Shown here one piece after another: positions 48,812 to 57,273 of a stretch of DNA of 64,000 nt. Source of the DNA: Streptomyces fumanus (lineage in GTDB: Bacteria > Actinomycetota > Actinomycetes > Streptomycetales > Streptomycetaceae). The position numbers were made by a program, and so were the translations under genes. The notes under the pieces were generated by a model, which saw nothing but the letters and a program-made list of their open reading frames with translations, made no database searches and was not told the origin of the DNA. Location: assembly GCF_014655295.1 (NCBI RefSeq), contig NZ_BNBI01000015.1, positions 1 through 64,000 of the forward strand, written 5' to 3'. Every line of letters begins with the position of its first letter. The stretch's first letter is position 1.

Positions 48812-51800
48812 CTAGGAGGACAGCTCCTTCAACTGGATGTCCCGGAAGGAGACCTTGTCGGCGGCGCCGTGGTTCTGGAGGCCGATGTAGCCGTCCGTGA
48901 GGCTCCGCTGGGGGTCCTTGTTGGTGAAGTCGTTGATCTTGACTCCGTTGAGGAACACCTGGAGGCGTTCGCCCTGGACCTTGATCTCGTAGGAGTTCCA
49001 CTGCCCGGGCGGGCGCAGGACCTGGTCACGGGCCTTGATGTTCGCCGACTTGAAGGAGTAGACGGCGCCCGTGGTGCGGTCGGGGGTGTCCGTGGCGTCG
49101 ATCTGGATCTCGTAGCCCTTGTCCACCGCGGACCAGGGGTCGTCGGAGGCGGGGAAGCCCACGAAGATCCCGGAGTTGTCGTCGCCCCGCATCTTCCAGT
49201 CGAGGGTGAGCGAGTACGACTTCAGCTCCTTGGCCTGGTACCAGAGCAGTCCCATGCCGCCGTTGGACTCCAGGGTGCCGTCCTTGATGTCGAAGCCGCC
49301 GGGGCCGGCCTGCTTCCAGCCGTCCAGGGTCTGGCCGTTGAAGATCTTCCGGTAGCCCTTGTCCGGCTTGCAGTCCGCCTTGACCTGGCCGGTGGCGTAC
49401 TGCAGGCCGCCGAGCAGGTGGGCGCGGAACGACTCGTCGGCGTAGGACTCCTTGGTGTGGCCGAGGCCGGTGTAGAAGGAGCGGCCGCCCTCGTACTTCT
49501 GGCACCAGGCGATCGGGTGGTCGCCCTTCATGGTGCCGCCCTGGTAGGTGGTCTCGTCGAGGGTGGCGAGGACCTTGGCCCGCTCGCGCGGGTTGGTGCG
49601 GTAGTTGTACAGCTCGTCGGTGCGGACCCAGGTGTCGTCCAGGTGCGCGGTGGCCGGGTGGTCGTGGTCCTCCACGCGGACGGTGGCCTGCTGGATGGCC
49701 GGGTGCGAGGCGAAGTAGGCGCCGACCAGGCCGCCGTAGAACTGCCAGTCGTACTCGGTGTCGGCGGCGGCGTGCACGCCGAGGTAGCCGCCGCCGTTCT
49801 TGATGTAGTTCTCGAACGCGGTCTGCTGCTCGGCGTTGAGCACGTCACCGGTGGTGGACAGGAAGGCGACCGCGTCGTACTTGGCGAGGTTGGCCGTGGT
49901 GAACTGCTTGGCCTCCTCGGTGGCGGTGACGGTGATGCCGGCCGGGGCGCCGAGTTCCTTCAGGGCGGCGATGCCCTGCGGGATGGCGTCGTGGCGGTAG
50001 CCGGCGGTCTTGGAGAAGACCAGGACCTTCTTGCCGTTCTTGAAGGGCTCCTTGGAGAACTCGAAGTCGTCCACATCGAACAGGGCGCCCTCGCCGCCCT
50101 TGAAGACGAGGTAGATGTCGGTGGTCTTCTTGGGCAGCGACCGCAGCGGCACGTCGACGTTCTGGAACGTCTCCCAGCTCCCGGTCGGCGGGATGTAGGC
50201 CGAGCCGTGCAGCGGGCCGGTGGGCGAGCCGGTGCGCAGTTCGACGTAGCCGCCGGCGCCGCCGGAGGAGGCGCGGACGGTCATCTTCTTCTGCCCGTCG
50301 AACTTGTAGGGGCTGAAGGAGATCCAGTCGCCGTCGTTGATGTCGCCGACGGTCTTGCCGCCGTTGGCGCCGGTCTTGTCGTAGGTCTGGATGCCGGACT
50401 GGGTGGTGAAGTGCTCGGCCTGGCGGTGCAGCGGCTGGAGCACGGTGCGGGCGGTGCCGGTCAGCGCCTCCTGGCCGTTGGCGCCGCCGTCGGTGTAGCT
50501 GGCGCCGACCACACCGTAGATGTTGGCGTTGGGGTCGTGGCCGCCCTCGCCGGCCGGCGGCTTGAGGGTGCCCTCACAGCCCATCTCGCTGGTCAGCTCG
50601 TGGGCGTGGTGGTCGTGGCCGAGGCTGTAGGTGACCTTGACCTTGGAGCAGTCGACGGTCTCCTCGGGGTCGGTGACGGTCACCTTGAACGGGACCGGCT
50701 CGCCGAACGCGGCCAGGGTGCCGTTGCCGGGGATGTCGATGCGCACCTTGGGTTCGGTGTTGCCGACCACGATGCGGACGCTGGCGTTGCCGGTGTTGCC
50801 CTCGGGGTCCTCGGCGGTGAAGGTCGCGGTGTAGGTGCCGGCCTTCTTGTAGCGGTGGGTGGGGGTGAGCCCGGTGCCCGTGGTGCCGTCGCCGAAGTCC
50901 CAGCGGTAGGTGAGGTCGGTGGAGTCGGCGTCCTTGGCGGAGCCGGTGAAGGTGACCTTCAGGCCCACCGCGCCGGAGGTCTTGTCGGCGCTCACCTCGG
51001 CGATCGGGGAGTAGCCGTCCTCGGCGTTCTCGATGCGGTAGAGGGCGGAGTCGTCGTCGCCCTGGAACCAGGACAGGCCGTAGTCGAGGACGTAGAGCGC
51101 CCCGTCGGGGCCGAAGTCCATGTCCATGATCTGGGTGCCGGTCCACGGGAAGTCGTTGATCGACGCGACCGACCCGTCCCCGTTCTGCTCGATCCGCTTG
51201 ATCCACTGGCGGCCGAACTCACCGGCGAAGAAGTCACCGTCGTACGCCTCGGGGAACTTCACCTCGGAGTCGAGGTCGGGGTCGTAGTGGTAGACCGGGC
51301 CGGCCATCGGGGACTCGGAGCCGCTGCCGAACTCGGGCACGGAGTCGTCGTCGTACGGTATCCAGGCCGGCTGCGCGGGCGGCAGGTCGACCAGGCCGGT
51401 GTTGTGCGGCGAGGTGTTCTTCGGGGCGGCGCAGTCGAAGGGCTCGCCGGAGGTGCCGGTGGCGAAGTCGTAGTCGACGTACGGGTCGTTGTCGCCGGTG
51501 CAGAACGGCCAGCCGAAGTTGCCCGGCTCGGTGACCTTGGCGAACTCGACCTGTCCGGCCGGGCCGCGGGCGGGGTCGGCGGCGCCCGCGTCGGGGCCGT
51601 AGTCGCCGACGTAGACGATGCCGGTCTTCTCGTCGACGCTCATCCGGAACGGGTTGCGGAAGCCCATCGCGTAGATCTCGGGGCGGGTCTTCGCGGTGCC
51701 GGGGGCGAAGAGGTTGCCCTCGGGGATGGTGTACGAGCCGTCCTCGGCGACCTTGATGCGCAGGATCTTGCCGCGCAGGTCGTTGGTGTTGCCGGAGCTG

Positions 51801-52519
51801 CGGCGGGCGTCGAAGGCCGGGTTGCGGCTGGACCGCTCGTCGATCGGGGTGAAGCCGTCGGAGGCGAACGGGTTGGAGTCGTCGCCGGTCGACAGGTACA
51901 GGTTGCCCTCGGCGTCGAAGTCGATGTCGCCGCCGACGTGACAGCAGATGCCGCGGGAGGTGGCGACGTCCAGGACCTTCTTCTCGCTGGACAGGTCCAG
52001 GGTGCCGTTGGGGTTGAGGACGAAGCGGGAGAGGCGGTTGACGCCGTCGAACTTGGCGAAGTCGGCGGCGGTGCCGTTCTCCGGGGCGTCGCCGTCGGGG
52101 GTGTCGAGCGGCGGGGCGTAGTAGAGGTAGATCGCCCGGTTGTGCTCGAAGTCCGGGTCGATGCCGACGCCCTGCAGGCCCTCCTCGTCGTGGTCGTAGA
52201 CGTCGAGCTTGCCGGCGACCTTGGTGACGCCGCCCTGGTCGGTGAGGCGCAGGGTGCCGTCGCGCGAGGTGTGCAGGACGCTGCGGTCCGGGAGCACGGC
52301 GAGCGACATCGGCTCGCCCATCTCGGGTTCGCCCTTGGCGAGCGGTACCTGCTGGAACTGCCCCTCGGCCGCGGGGGCCGGGGTGTCGTGCTCCGGGTGG
52401 CCGGGGTGGGCGCCGGCCACGGTAGCGGGGGTGCCGACGGCCAGCAGCAGGCCGGTGAACAGGGCGAGGGTGGTGCGGACTGTCCTTCTCCTGGGGGTTC
52501 TGAGCCTGGTTGGGTGCAC
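48812..52519 (-). CDS. Secreted multidomain protein: sorbosone-dehydrogenase propeller, PKD, CBM6, ThuA, DUF1080
   Basis: A 1235-aa protein with a signal peptide (RTTLALFTGLLLAVGTPATVAGA). Residues ~60-500 form a glucose/sorbosone dehydrogenase-type beta-propeller (GLQGVGIDPDFEHN, GDIDFDAEGNLYLSTGDDSN, GYIG-like VYVGDYGPDAG). A PKD domain spans ~510-586 (YRWDFGDGTTGTG), a CBM6-like module ~697-813 (QAEHFTTQSGIQ), a ThuA/glutamine-amidotransferase-like domain ~825-1043 (VLVFSKTAGYRHDAIPQGI) and DUF1080/3-keto-disaccharide hydrolase ~1051-1234 (IFNGQTLDGWK). It would oxidise or cleave extracellular (3-keto)glycosides. It is last in a block with a Gfo/Idh dehydrogenase, an isomerase and a sugar importer. 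Confidence 0.88.
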   Translation of the reverse strand: MHPTRLRTPRRRTVRTTLALFTGLLLAVGTPATVAGAHPGHPEHDTPAPAAEGQFQQVPLAKGEPEMGEPMSLAVLPDRSVLHTSRDGTLRLTDQGGVTKVAGKLDVYDHDEEGLQGVGIDPDFEHNRAIYLYYAPPLDTPDGDAPENGTAADFAKFDGVNRLSRFVLNPNGTLDLSSEKKVLDVATSRGICCHVGGDIDFDAEGNLYLSTGDDSNPFASDGFTPIDERSSRNPAFDARRSSGNTNDLRGKILRIKVAEDGSYTIPEGNLFAPGTAKTRPEIYAMGFRNPFRMSVDEKTGIVYVGDYGPDAGAADPARGPAGQVEFAKVTEPGNFGWPFCTGDNDPYVDYDFATGTSGEPFDCAAPKNTSPHNTGLVDLPPAQPAWIPYDDDSVPEFGSGSESPMAGPVYHYDPDLDSEVKFPEAYDGDFFAGEFGRQWIKRIEQNGDGSVASINDFPWTGTQIMDMDFGPDGALYVLDYGLSWFQGDDDSALYRIENAEDGYSPIAEVSADKTSGAVGLKVTFTGSAKDADSTDLTYRWDFGDGTTGTGLTPTHRYKKAGTYTATFTAEDPEGNTGNASVRIVVGNTEPKVRIDIPGNGTLAAFGEPVPFKVTVTDPEETVDCSKVKVTYSLGHDHHAHELTSEMGCEGTLKPPAGEGGHDPNANIYGVVGASYTDGGANGQEALTGTARTVLQPLHRQAEHFTTQSGIQTYDKTGANGGKTVGDINDGDWISFSPYKFDGQKKMTVRASSGGAGGYVELRTGSPTGPLHGSAYIPPTGSWETFQNVDVPLRSLPKKTTDIYLVFKGGEGALFDVDDFEFSKEPFKNGKKVLVFSKTAGYRHDAIPQGIAALKELGAPAGITVTATEEAKQFTTANLAKYDAVAFLSTTGDVLNAEQQTAFENYIKNGGGYLGVHAAADTEYDWQFYGGLVGAYFASHPAIQQATVRVEDHDHPATAHLDDTWVRTDELYNYRTNPRERAKVLATLDETTYQGGTMKGDHPIAWCQKYEGGRSFYTGLGHTKESYADESFRAHLLGGLQYATGQVKADCKPDKGYRKIFNGQTLDGWKQAGPGGFDIKDGTLESNGGMGLLWYQAKELKSYSLTLDWKMRGDDNSGIFVGFPASDDPWSAVDKGYEIQIDATDTPDRTTGAVYSFKSANIKARDQVLRPPGQWNSYEIKVQGERLQVFLNGVKINDFTNKDPQRSLTDGYIGLQNHGAADKVSFRDIQLKELSS

Positions 52520-52575
52520 GAGGTCCCTCCGGGAACGGGTGAGCCGTACGGGTGGGTGCGGGCGGTGCGGTGCGG

Positions 52576-52603
52576 GCTCCGGGGTGCGCCGTCACCCCGG
52601 AGC
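52576..52603 (-). terminator. Stem-loop after the TIM-barrel isomerase gene
   Basis: GCTCCGGGGTG (52576-52586) and CACCCCGGAGC (52593-52603) form a perfect 11-bp stem with a 6-nt loop, 9 bp past the isomerase stop. It may separate the downstream secreted multidomain gene from the importer genes. Confidence 0.65.
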
Positions 52604-52612
52604 GAGCGGGGG

Positions 52613-53611
52613 CTAGTTGCCGAACGCCGCGTCGAAGGAGGCGGACGGCGGCTCGTAGTCGTAGGTCTTCAGGCGGGTCAGGGCCTCGGGGGCGCCCTGG
52701 AGGCGGTCCATGCCGGCGTCCTCCCACTCCACGGAGACCGGGCCCCGGTAGTCGATGGCGCGCAGCATCCGGAAGACGTCCTCCCAGGGCACGTCGCCGT
52801 GTCCGGCGGAGACGAAGTCCCAGCCGCGGCGCGGGTCGCCCCAGGGCAGGTGGGAGCCGAGGCGGCCGTTGCGGCCGTCGAGGCGGGTGCGGGCCTCCTT
52901 GCAGTCGACGTGGTAGATCCGGTCGCGGAAGTCCCACAGGAAGCCGACGGGGTCGAGGTCCTGCCAGACGAAGTGGGACGGGTCGAAGTTGAGGCCGAAG
53001 GCCGGGCGGTGGTCGACGGCTTCGAGGGCGCGCTGGGTGGTCCAGTAGTCGTAGGCGATCTCGCTGGGGTGGACCTCGTGGGCGAAGCGGACGCCCTCGG
53101 CGTCGAAGACGTCCAGGATCGGGTTCCAGCGGTCGGCGAAGTCCTGGTAGCCGCGTTCGATCATCGCTTCGGGGGCGGGCGGGAACATGGCGACCAGGTG
53201 CCAGATCGCCGAGCCGGTGAAGCCGATGACGGTGTCGACGCCGAGCCGGCGGGCGGCCCGCGCGGTGTCCTTGAGCTCGGCGGCGGCCCGCTGCCGTACG
53301 CCCTCGGCGTCGCCGTCGCCCCAGATCCGGGCGGGCAGGATCGCCTGGTGGCGTTCGTCGATGATGGCGTCGCAGACCGCCTGGCCGACCAGGTGGTTGG
53401 AGACGGCCCAGCACTTCAGGCCGTACTTGTCGAGGAGCTGGTGGCGGGAGGCGACGTAGGAGGGGTCGGCGAGGGCCTTGTCGACCTCGAAGTGGTCGCC
53501 CCAGCAGGCGAGTTCCAGGCCGTCGTAGCCGAAGTCGCGGGCGAGTCGGCAGACCTCCTCCAGGGGCAGGTCCGCCCACTGGCCGGTGAAGAGCGTGAAG
53601 TTGCGCGGCAT
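52613..53611 (-). CDS. Sugar phosphate isomerase/epimerase family protein
   Basis: A 332-aa cytosolic TIM-barrel protein. Typical blocks are NFTLFTGQWADLPLEEVCRL, FGYDGLELACWGDHFEV, VRFAHEVHPSEIAYDYWT, GLNFDPSHFVWQ, YHVDCKEART and GPVSVEWEDAGMDR; their Glu, Asp and His residues form the usual metal site. Homologues are found with Gfo/Idh dehydrogenases in inositol and 3-keto-glucoside pathways. It lies 16 bp downstream of such a dehydrogenase gene on the same strand, so it probably isomerises or epimerises the keto-sugar produced by it. Confidence 0.9.
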   Translation of the reverse strand: MPRNFTLFTGQWADLPLEEVCRLARDFGYDGLELACWGDHFEVDKALADPSYVASRHQLLDKYGLKCWAVSNHLVGQAVCDAIIDERHQAILPARIWGDGDAEGVRQRAAAELKDTARAARRLGVDTVIGFTGSAIWHLVAMFPPAPEAMIERGYQDFADRWNPILDVFDAEGVRFAHEVHPSEIAYDYWTTQRALEAVDHRPAFGLNFDPSHFVWQDLDPVGFLWDFRDRIYHVDCKEARTRLDGRNGRLGSHLPWGDPRRGWDFVSAGHGDVPWEDVFRMLRAIDYRGPVSVEWEDAGMDRLQGAPEALTRLKTYDYEPPSASFDAAFGN

Positions 53612-53627
53612 GTCGCTGCCAGCCTCC

Positions 53628-55100
53628 TCAGGGGGCGATCGGGGTGTAGACGGAGTTCTTCTCGGCGCTCTCCTCCACCGCGGCGAGCACGCGCTGCACC
53701 TGCAGTCCGTCGGCGAAGGAGGGTTCCGGGCGGCGGCCGTCGGCGACGGCGTGCACCAGGTCGCGGGCCTGGTGGACGAAGGTGTGCTCGTAGCCGAGGC
53801 CGTGGCCGGGCGGCCACCAGGCGGCCAGGTAGGGGTGTTCGGGTTCGGTGACGAGGATGCGGCGGAAACCGGCGTGCTCGCCGGGCTCGGTGCCGTCGTG
53901 GTAGGCCAGTTCGTTGAGCCGTTCCAGGTCGAAGGCGAGGGAGCCGTGCTCGCCGTTGAGCTCGATGCGCAGGGCGTTCTTGCGGCCGGTGGCGTACCGG
54001 GTGGCCTCGAAGGAGGCGAGGGCGCCGGAGGGGAAGCGGCCGGTGAAGACGGCCGCGTCGTCCACGGTGACCTGGCCGGTGGTGCCGTCCGCCGATCCGG
54101 CGCTCAGGCCCCGGGCGGCGCCGGCGGGCAGCGGGCGCTGCCGGACGAAGGTCTCGGTGAGGGCGGAGACACCGGCCAGCTTCTCGCCGGTCAGGTACTG
54201 GGCGAGGTCGACGATGTGCGCGCCGAGGTCGCCGAGCGCGCCGGACCCGGCGAGTTCCTTGCGCAGCCGCCAGGTCAGCGGCGCCTCGGGGTCGACCAGC
54301 CAGTCCTGGAGGTACGTCACCCGCACGTGCCGCAGCCTGCCGATCCGGCCCTCGGCGACCATCCGCCGGGCCAGCGCGGTGGCCGGTACCCGGCGGTAGT
54401 TGAAGCCGACCATGGCGATCTGGCCGCGGGCGGCGGCCTCGTCGGCGGCGCGGGTCATGGCCTCGGCCTCGGCGACGGTGTTGGCGAGCGGTTTCTCGCA
54501 CAGGACGTGCTTGCCGGCGGCGAGCGCGGCCAGCGCGATCTCGGCGTGGCTGTCGCCGGGGGTGCAGATGTCGACGAGGTCGACGTCGTCCCGGGCGATC
54601 AGGGCCCGCCAGTCGGTCTCGGCGGCGGCCCAGCCGTGCCGGTCGGCGGCCGCGCGCACCGCGTCGGCGTCCCGGCCGCAGATCGCGGCGAGCACGGGGT
54701 TCAGCGGCAGGTCGAAGACCCGGCCGGCGGTGCGCCAGCCCTGGGAGTGGGCGGCGCCCATGAAGGCGTAGCCGACCATGCCGACCCGCAGCGGCGGTCT
54801 GCCGACGGCCGCCCCGACGCCCCGGGGCGCCGCCGCGGCCGACGCCTCGGTGGCGATGGCCCCGGGGGCCCCGGCGGCCCCGGCGGTCGGCGGCACCGTG
54901 GCGGTGGCGTCCACGGTCCCGCCGGTCGGCGGTACCGTGCCGACCGCCGCGGTGGCCGGCGGCACGCTGCCCACCGCCCCGGTGGCCTCACCGGCCGTCG
55001 TCCCGGTGGCTCCGGCGGCGCCGGCCCCGGGGGCCGATGCCCCCGCCCCGGGGACCGGTGTCTGCGCCCCGGCCCCCTCGGGCTGCTGCGGCTGTCCCAT
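53628..55100 (-). CDS. Gfo/Idh/MocA family oxidoreductase with a long disordered N-terminus
   Basis: A 490-aa NAD(P)-dependent dehydrogenase. The Rossmann domain begins only near residue 103 (PLRVGMVGYAFMGAAHSQGW); it is followed by HVLCEKPLANTVAEAEAM and the catalytic-domain block GSGALGDLGAHIVDLAQYLTGE. The first ~100 residues are Ala/Gly/Pro/Thr-rich. The start ATG has a good GAGGAGG ribosome-binding site and no start codon precedes the Rossmann fold more closely, so the extension seems genuine. It likely oxidises a sugar or cyclitol imported by the adjacent ABC system, with the next gene product acting on the keto product. Confidence 0.88.
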   Translation of the reverse strand: MGQPQQPEGAGAQTPVPGAGASAPGAGAAGATGTTAGEATGAVGSVPPATAAVGTVPPTGGTVDATATVPPTAGAAGAPGAIATEASAAAAPRGVGAAVGRPPLRVGMVGYAFMGAAHSQGWRTAGRVFDLPLNPVLAAICGRDADAVRAAADRHGWAAAETDWRALIARDDVDLVDICTPGDSHAEIALAALAAGKHVLCEKPLANTVAEAEAMTRAADEAAARGQIAMVGFNYRRVPATALARRMVAEGRIGRLRHVRVTYLQDWLVDPEAPLTWRLRKELAGSGALGDLGAHIVDLAQYLTGEKLAGVSALTETFVRQRPLPAGAARGLSAGSADGTTGQVTVDDAAVFTGRFPSGALASFEATRYATGRKNALRIELNGEHGSLAFDLERLNELAYHDGTEPGEHAGFRRILVTEPEHPYLAAWWPPGHGLGYEHTFVHQARDLVHAVADGRRPEPSFADGLQVQRVLAAVEESAEKNSVYTPIAP

Positions 55101-55183
55101 GCGGTTGTCCTCCTCGTCGTGGTGGCGCGGTGGGGGGTGCTCCCCGTCCCTGAGGGCTGGTCAGGCCCGTGGGGCGGGGTGCC

Positions 55184-56236
55184 TCACTTGAAGCCGGTGG
55201 ACATGTACTGGTCGACGTTGTCCTTGTCGACGACGGCCGAGTAGAGGGTGATCGACGCGGGGATCTCGTACTCGGCGAGGCCGCCGATCCCCTTGCCCTG
55301 GCCGAGGGCGCGGGCCAGGTCGATCGCGGAGGCGGCCATGGTCGGCGGGTAGAGGACGGTCGCCTTCAGCACGCCGTTGTCCTGCTTGATGGCCTGGAAC
55401 GCGGAGAGCGCGCCCGCGCCGCCGACCATCAGGAAGTCGTCGCGTCCGGCCTGTTCGATGGCGCGCAGGGCGCCGACGCCCTGGTCGTCGTCGTGGTTCC
55501 ACAGGGCGTCGAACTTCGACTGCGCCTGGAGGAGCTGGGCCATCTTCGCCTGGCCGGACTCGACCGTGAAGTCGGCGGCCTGGCGGGCCACCTTCTTGAT
55601 GTTGGGGTAGTTCTTCAGGGCGTCGTCGAAGCCCTGGGTGCGCTGCTTGGTCAGCTCCAGGTTGTCCAGGCCGGCCAGCTCGACCACCCGGGCGTCGGCC
55701 TTGCCCTTGAGCTTCTCGCCGATGTAGTGCCCGGCGTTGAGGCCCATGCCGTAGTTGTCGCCGCCGACCCAGCAGCGGTACGCCTGCGGGGTGTTGAAGA
55801 CCCTGTCCAGGTTGACCACCGGTATCCCGGCCCGCATCGCCTTCAGCCCGACCTGGGTGAGCGCCTTGCCGTCGGCGGGCAGCACCACCAGGACGTCGAC
55901 CTTCTTGTTGATGAGGGTCTCTATCTGGCCGATCTGCTGGGCGGTGTCGTTGGAGCCCTCGGTGACCTCCAGGGTCACGTCGGAGTACTTGCCCGCCCGG
56001 TTCTTGGCCTGGTCGTTGATGGCGTTGAGCCAGCCGTGGTCGGCGAGCGGACCGGCGTAGCCGATGGTGACCGGCTTGCCGGGCTTGTCGTCGGCGGCCG
56101 GCCGGGTGTCGGCGGCGGCCTCCTTGTCGTCGTCGGACTCGTTGCTCGTGCACCCGGTGAGGAAGGCACCGGCGGAGACGGCGGCGGCTCCGAAGAGCAG
56201 TCCTCTGCGGCTGGCGAGGGGCGTGTGCTCAGGCAT
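55184..56236 (-). CDS. Sugar ABC transporter solute-binding lipoprotein (RbsB-like, CUT2)
   Basis: A 350-aa lipoprotein from ATG 56236. The N-terminus PLASRRGLLFGAAAVSAGAFL ends in the lipobox TGCTSN (Cys near residue 29), and the RR pair suggests Tat or Sec export. The periplasmic-binding-protein type I fold is clear: VTIGYAGPLADHGWLNAINDQAKN, LINKKVDVLVVLPADGKAL, IPVVNLDRVF, WVGGDNYGMGLNAGHYI and FDALWNHDDDQGVGALRAIE. It lies 17 bp after the permease gene. A ribose-, inositol- or glucoside-type sugar is likely, since the neighbouring enzymes are cyclitol/keto-sugar types. Confidence 0.92.
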   Translation of the reverse strand: MPEHTPLASRRGLLFGAAAVSAGAFLTGCTSNESDDDKEAAADTRPAADDKPGKPVTIGYAGPLADHGWLNAINDQAKNRAGKYSDVTLEVTEGSNDTAQQIGQIETLINKKVDVLVVLPADGKALTQVGLKAMRAGIPVVNLDRVFNTPQAYRCWVGGDNYGMGLNAGHYIGEKLKGKADARVVELAGLDNLELTKQRTQGFDDALKNYPNIKKVARQAADFTVESGQAKMAQLLQAQSKFDALWNHDDDQGVGALRAIEQAGRDDFLMVGGAGALSAFQAIKQDNGVLKATVLYPPTMAASAIDLARALGQGKGIGGLAEYEIPASITLYSAVVDKDNVDQYMSTGFK

Positions 56237-56253
56237 GGCGGTGAACCCTTTCC

Positions 56254-57273
56254 TCAGGTCGTGCTCGCGGTACGGCGCTGGACCAGCACGGCGGCGACGA
56301 TGATCGCGCCCTTGGCGATCTGCTGGACGTCGCTCTGCAGGTTGTTCAGGGCGAAGATGTTGGTGATCGTGGTGAAGATCAGGACGCCGAGCACCGAGCC
56401 GACGATGGTGCCCCGGCCGCCGCTGAGCAGCGTGCCGCCGATGATCGCGGCGGCGATGGCGTCGAGTTCGTAGAGGTTGCCGTTGGTGTTCTGGCCGGAG
56501 CCGGACAGGACGATCAGCAGGAAGGCGGCGATGCCGCAGCACAGCCCGGACAGCAGGTAGAGGTAGAGCCGCTGGCGGCGGACGTCGATGCCGGCCAGGC
56601 GGGCGGCCTCGGCGTTGCCGCCGACGGCGACGGTGCGGCGGCCGAAGGTGGTGCGGTTCAGCACCAGCCAGCCGATGACGGTGACGGCGGCGAAGACCAG
56701 CACCAGGGGCGGGACGCCGAGCACGTAGGAGTCGCGTTCGCCGAGGTCCAGGATGCCGTCGACGGTGACGATCTGGGTCCGTCCGTCGGTGATCTGCAGG
56801 GCCAGGCCGCGGGCGGAGGCGAGCATGGCGAGGGTGGCGATGAACGGGACCATCGCGCCGTACGCGATGAGGACGCCGTTGACCAGTCCGCAGCCGACGC
56901 CGACCACGATCGCGGTGAACAGGATGCCGAAGAAACCGTACTCCTGGGTGGCGACCGTGGTGGCCCACACCGAGGCGAGGGCGACGATGGCGCCGACGGA
57001 GAGGTCGATGCCGCCGGAGATGATGACGAAGGTCATGCCGACGGTGACGACGCCGATCACGGACGCCTGGGTGAGGACGAGCTGGAGGTTGCGGGTGTCG
57101 AGGAACTCGTCGGGCTTGGTGATCCCGCCGATGATCACCAGGACGGCGAGGACACCGAGCAGGGAGAGGGTGCGGACGTCGGCGCGGGCGATCACGCCCC
57201 GCCAGGCGGGCGGCCCGTCCACGGGTGCCGCCTTGCCGGTGCCGTCCCGGGGCGGGGATGCGTGCTGCGTCAT
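56254..57273 (-). CDS. Sugar ABC transporter permease (RbsC-like, CUT2)
   Basis: A 339-aa membrane protein with about 8-10 TM segments. RbsC hallmarks are GMTFVIISGGIDLSVGAIVALASV, AFVNG-like LVNGVLIAYGAMVPFIATLAML, FGRRTVAVGGNAEAARLAGIDV and AIAAAIIGGTLLSGGRGTIVGSVLG. Its start overlaps the stop of the ATPase gene by 4 bp, so the two are translationally coupled. It forms the channel of the CUT2 importer with the RbsA-like ATPase and RbsB-like lipoprotein. Confidence 0.94.
   Translation of the reverse strand: MTQHASPPRDGTGKAAPVDGPPAWRGVIARADVRTLSLLGVLAVLVIIGGITKPDEFLDTRNLQLVLTQASVIGVVTVGMTFVIISGGIDLSVGAIVALASVWATTVATQEYGFFGILFTAIVVGVGCGLVNGVLIAYGAMVPFIATLAMLASARGLALQITDGRTQIVTVDGILDLGERDSYVLGVPPLVLVFAAVTVIGWLVLNRTTFGRRTVAVGGNAEAARLAGIDVRRQRLYLYLLSGLCCGIAAFLLIVLSGSGQNTNGNLYELDAIAAAIIGGTLLSGGRGTIVGSVLGVLIFTTITNIFALNNLQSDVQQIAKGAIIVAAVLVQRRTASTT

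Noticed and set aside
48128..53851. A 1907-residue open frame on the plus strand
   Set aside because: It runs antisense through several clearly identified minus-strand genes and has the Gly/Val/Arg/Glu composition typical of frame shadows in GC-rich DNA.
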